Shown here in pieces: positions 62,735-64,000 of a stretch of 64,000 nucleotides of DNA (positions are counted from its first letter, which is position 1; each line of letters starts with the position of its first letter). The stretch covers positions 434,001 to 498,000 of the forward strand of contig NZ_CP007595.1 of NCBI RefSeq assembly GCF_000785535.1. The letters run 5' to 3'. The stretch is from Arthrobacter sp. PAMC 25486 (GTDB lineage Bacteria; Actinomycetota; Actinomycetes; Actinomycetales; Micrococcaceae). The notes beneath the pieces are model-generated. The model saw only the letters and a list, made by a program, of their open reading frames with translations, had not been told where the DNA came from and ran no database searches. The position numbers and the translations under genes are program-made.

Positions 62735-63316
62735 GTGCCTAAACTTCAACCCGTCACTGTTTCCATCGCCCGCACCGTCCAGCCCGGCTACCACCGTCAA
62801 TTTGCCGCGTGGGCGCATGCCGGCCAGGAGCTTGCCCGCGAATGGCCCGGCTACCTTGGCTCAGGCTGGGTTCGCAGCAGCATGGAGTCCAATGAATGGC
62901 ACGTCATGTACCGCTTCTCCGACGTGGAAACGCTGCGTGCCTGGGATGAATCGCACGAGCGCAAGTGGTGGATCGACAGCAGCGGCGGACTCATGGAGAT
63001 GACCCGCGTGGAGCACCGCACAGGCATCGAGGGCTGGTTTGACCAGCCGGGCGACGTCTCCATCACGGTGCCCGAGACGGTGGTGCCGCCCCGGTGGAAA
63101 CAGGCAGTGGGCATCTTCCTGCCCTTCTTCCCGCTGAGCCTGCTCTCCAATATCCTCTTGAAGCCTGTGACCGAAGGCTGGCCGCTGGTGCTAGCGGTGC
63201 TGCTCAACATCTGTATCCTGACGCCGCTTATGACGTACCTCCTGCTGCCATTGAGCATGCGGCTGCTGCGTCCCTGGCTGCAACAACCGCGCAAGGTGCG
63301 CCAAAAGCGGACCTAG
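62735..63316 (+). CDS. ABM-domain membrane protein
   Basis: About 193 residues from GTG 62735. The N-terminal 95 residues form an antibiotic-biosynthesis-monooxygenase (ABM) ferredoxin-like domain (ARTVQPGYHRQFAAWAHAGQ, EWHVMYRFSDVETLRAWDES). Two membrane helices follow (AVGIFLPFFPLSLLSNILL; LVLAVLLNICILTPLMTYLLL) and a basic tail. ABM-plus-helices proteins are common in bacteria with unclear role. An in-frame ATG at 62702 is the alternative start, but a -10-like TACAAT between the two favours the GTG. Confidence 0.78.
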   Translation: MPKLQPVTVSIARTVQPGYHRQFAAWAHAGQELAREWPGYLGSGWVRSSMESNEWHVMYRFSDVETLRAWDESHERKWWIDSSGGLMEMTRVEHRTGIEGWFDQPGDVSITVPETVVPPRWKQAVGIFLPFFPLSLLSNILLKPVTEGWPLVLAVLLNICILTPLMTYLLLPLSMRLLRPWLQQPRKVRQKRT

Positions 63317-63419
63317 TCTGCCGCCGTCGTGCCTGCTGGCAAGCCGGCTGCAGTCAGGAACGGGACTGCAAACTCGATCCCTTGACAAGCCCGATCAGCG
63401 GCGCAACGGCGCAAAGGGG

Positions 63420-64000
63420 CTACTCCGCGTTTGCGGCCGCCAGCAGCTGGGCCAACTGCTCCGGCTCAACACCCGATCCCGGGAAGCCCATCATGCGCCC
63501 AATGGGCGCCGACTCCAGCATTTTCAGCATCGACGGATCACCTAGGATCCCGCCCGAACCATCACCACCCACGGCTGCCATGATCATGGGGCCAGCCACC
63601 GGGTGCGCCATAACTTCGCCAATGGTTGAATCAACGCTCAACGGCACGCGAATCTCGTCTCCGGCCACCTCGACGGACGCCTCGGCCCGAATGTCGCGGC
63701 TCGAGGCGCCCACGGACACCGTGTAAGGGCCGCCTTCAACAGTCCAAGCAGAAATGCGGGTGTCCCAGTACGCCAGGTCCTCGCGGCGCACCTGAACAAC
63801 AACCGACGAGCTGGCGCCGACGGCCAGGTGAACCTTGGCAAAGCCCTTCAGCTCCTGCGGGGCCCGTGCAACGGACGAATCGGAAAGGCCGGTGTACACC
63901 TGCACCACGTCGGCGCCGTCCCGGCCGCCGGTGTTCGTGACAGTCAGTGAAACGGTGATCCCGGCGTCGTCCGCCACGGCGCTCATATCCGAATACTCAA
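63420..64000 (-). CDS. Glycoside hydrolase family 3, C-terminal part
   Basis: The gene starts beyond the window. Visible are EYSDM at the border, then a fibronectin III-like domain: VSLTVTNTGGRDGADVVQVY, PQELKGFAKVHLAVGASSSV, LAYWDTRISAWTVEGGPYTV. This is the C-terminal domain of GH3 beta-glucosidases. About 75 further residues follow (Gly- and Met-rich), ending AAANAE. Substrate is not evident from this part. Confidence 0.85.
   Translation of the reverse strand, partial: EYSDMSAVADDAGITVSLTVTNTGGRDGADVVQVYTGLSDSSVARAPQELKGFAKVHLAVGASSSVVVQVRREDLAYWDTRISAWTVEGGPYTVSVGASSRDIRAEASVEVAGDEIRVPLSVDSTIGEVMAHPVAGPMIMAAVGGDGSGGILGDPSMLKMLESAPIGRMMGFPGSGVEPEQLAQLLAAANAE

Noticed and set aside
20687..63334. 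Recurring CGCCGTCGTGC motif (near 20687, 51617, 60694, 61213, 63322) as a repeat family
   Set aside because: Several occurrences are inside coding sequence with normal codon use, copies are short, and GC-rich DNA makes this recur by chance. A genome-wide count would be needed.

Overview
The window looks like a chromosome segment of a high-GC Gram-positive actinobacterium, most likely Arthrobacter or a close relative in the Micrococcaceae. Evidence: high third-position GC, many GTG starts and 4-bp gene overlaps, a mycothione reductase (mycothiol is an actinobacterial thiol), an ECF42-type sigma factor beside a YCII/DGPF protein, and a coxSLMG cluster of actinobacterial layout. No rRNA, complete tRNA or CRISPR array was seen.

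Layout. 1-4.5 kb: the end of a VOC gene, a wrecked alpha/beta-hydrolase, then a less GC-rich pair (MFS efflux plus ABC-F ribosome-protection ATPase). The pair is read leftwards from a leader that carries a short ORF, an intrinsic terminator and an SD-sequestering hairpin. A tRNA 3'-end scar lies just beyond. 4.5-10.9 kb: MocR regulator, two small unknown genes, epimerase, aldo/keto reductase, M23-like protein, mycothione reductase. 11-14 kb: an M20 amidohydrolase gene split by an IS200/IS605 element with damaged tnpA and tnpB. 14-20 kb: TetR/MFS efflux pair with twin operators, a frameshifted HEPN gene, an SdhA-like flavoprotein with a divergent LysR. 20-25 kb: IS4 remnant, two RibD/DHFR-like reductases, a TetR gene with a G16 tract, and an MFS/acyl-CoA-ligase deletion joint. 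25-30 kb: thioesterase, then an ABC exporter diverging from a two-component system. 30-32 kb: colliding fragments of two toxin-antitoxin loci and a TetR/response-regulator chimera. 32-37 kb: DGPF plus ECF42 sigma factor; TetR diverging from a SnoaL/SDR pair; a DUF3592 gene with an internal stop. 37-41 kb: a heterodimeric ABC exporter. 42-50 kb: a form II carbon-monoxide-dehydrogenase-like molybdoenzyme (coxSLMG) with maturation genes (XdhC-like, coxE, coxD). 50-52 kb: a retron-like reverse transcriptase with a hairpin-rich 5' region. 52-54 kb: a decayed oxidoreductase/aldo-keto reductase fusion. 54-58.5 kb: GH65 phosphorylase, beta-phosphoglucomutase, LacI. 58.7-64 kb: Old Yellow Enzyme, MobA-like transferase, ArfB, a broken DHFR paralogue, VOC, a 34-residue membrane protein, an ABM-domain membrane protein and the C-terminus of a GH3 enzyme.

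How genes work together. The cox operon assembles a Mo-CDP hydroxylase: S (2Fe-2S), M (FAD), L (Mo), with G, D, E and the XdhC-like protein for maturation; the MobA-like transferase near 60 kb could supply the cytosine-dinucleotide cofactor. GH65 plus bPGM under LacI would cut a disaccharide phosphorolytically and convert beta-glucose-1-phosphate to glucose-6-phosphate. Several regulator/efflux pairs suggest xenobiotic sensing.

The segment is unusually rich in decaying genes (about fifteen), which marks it as an accessory, frequently rearranged region. Two of the frameshifts lie in G homopolymers, so assembly error must be excluded for those. The strongest candidates for new biology are the retron-like RT locus and the attenuated ABC-F leader.
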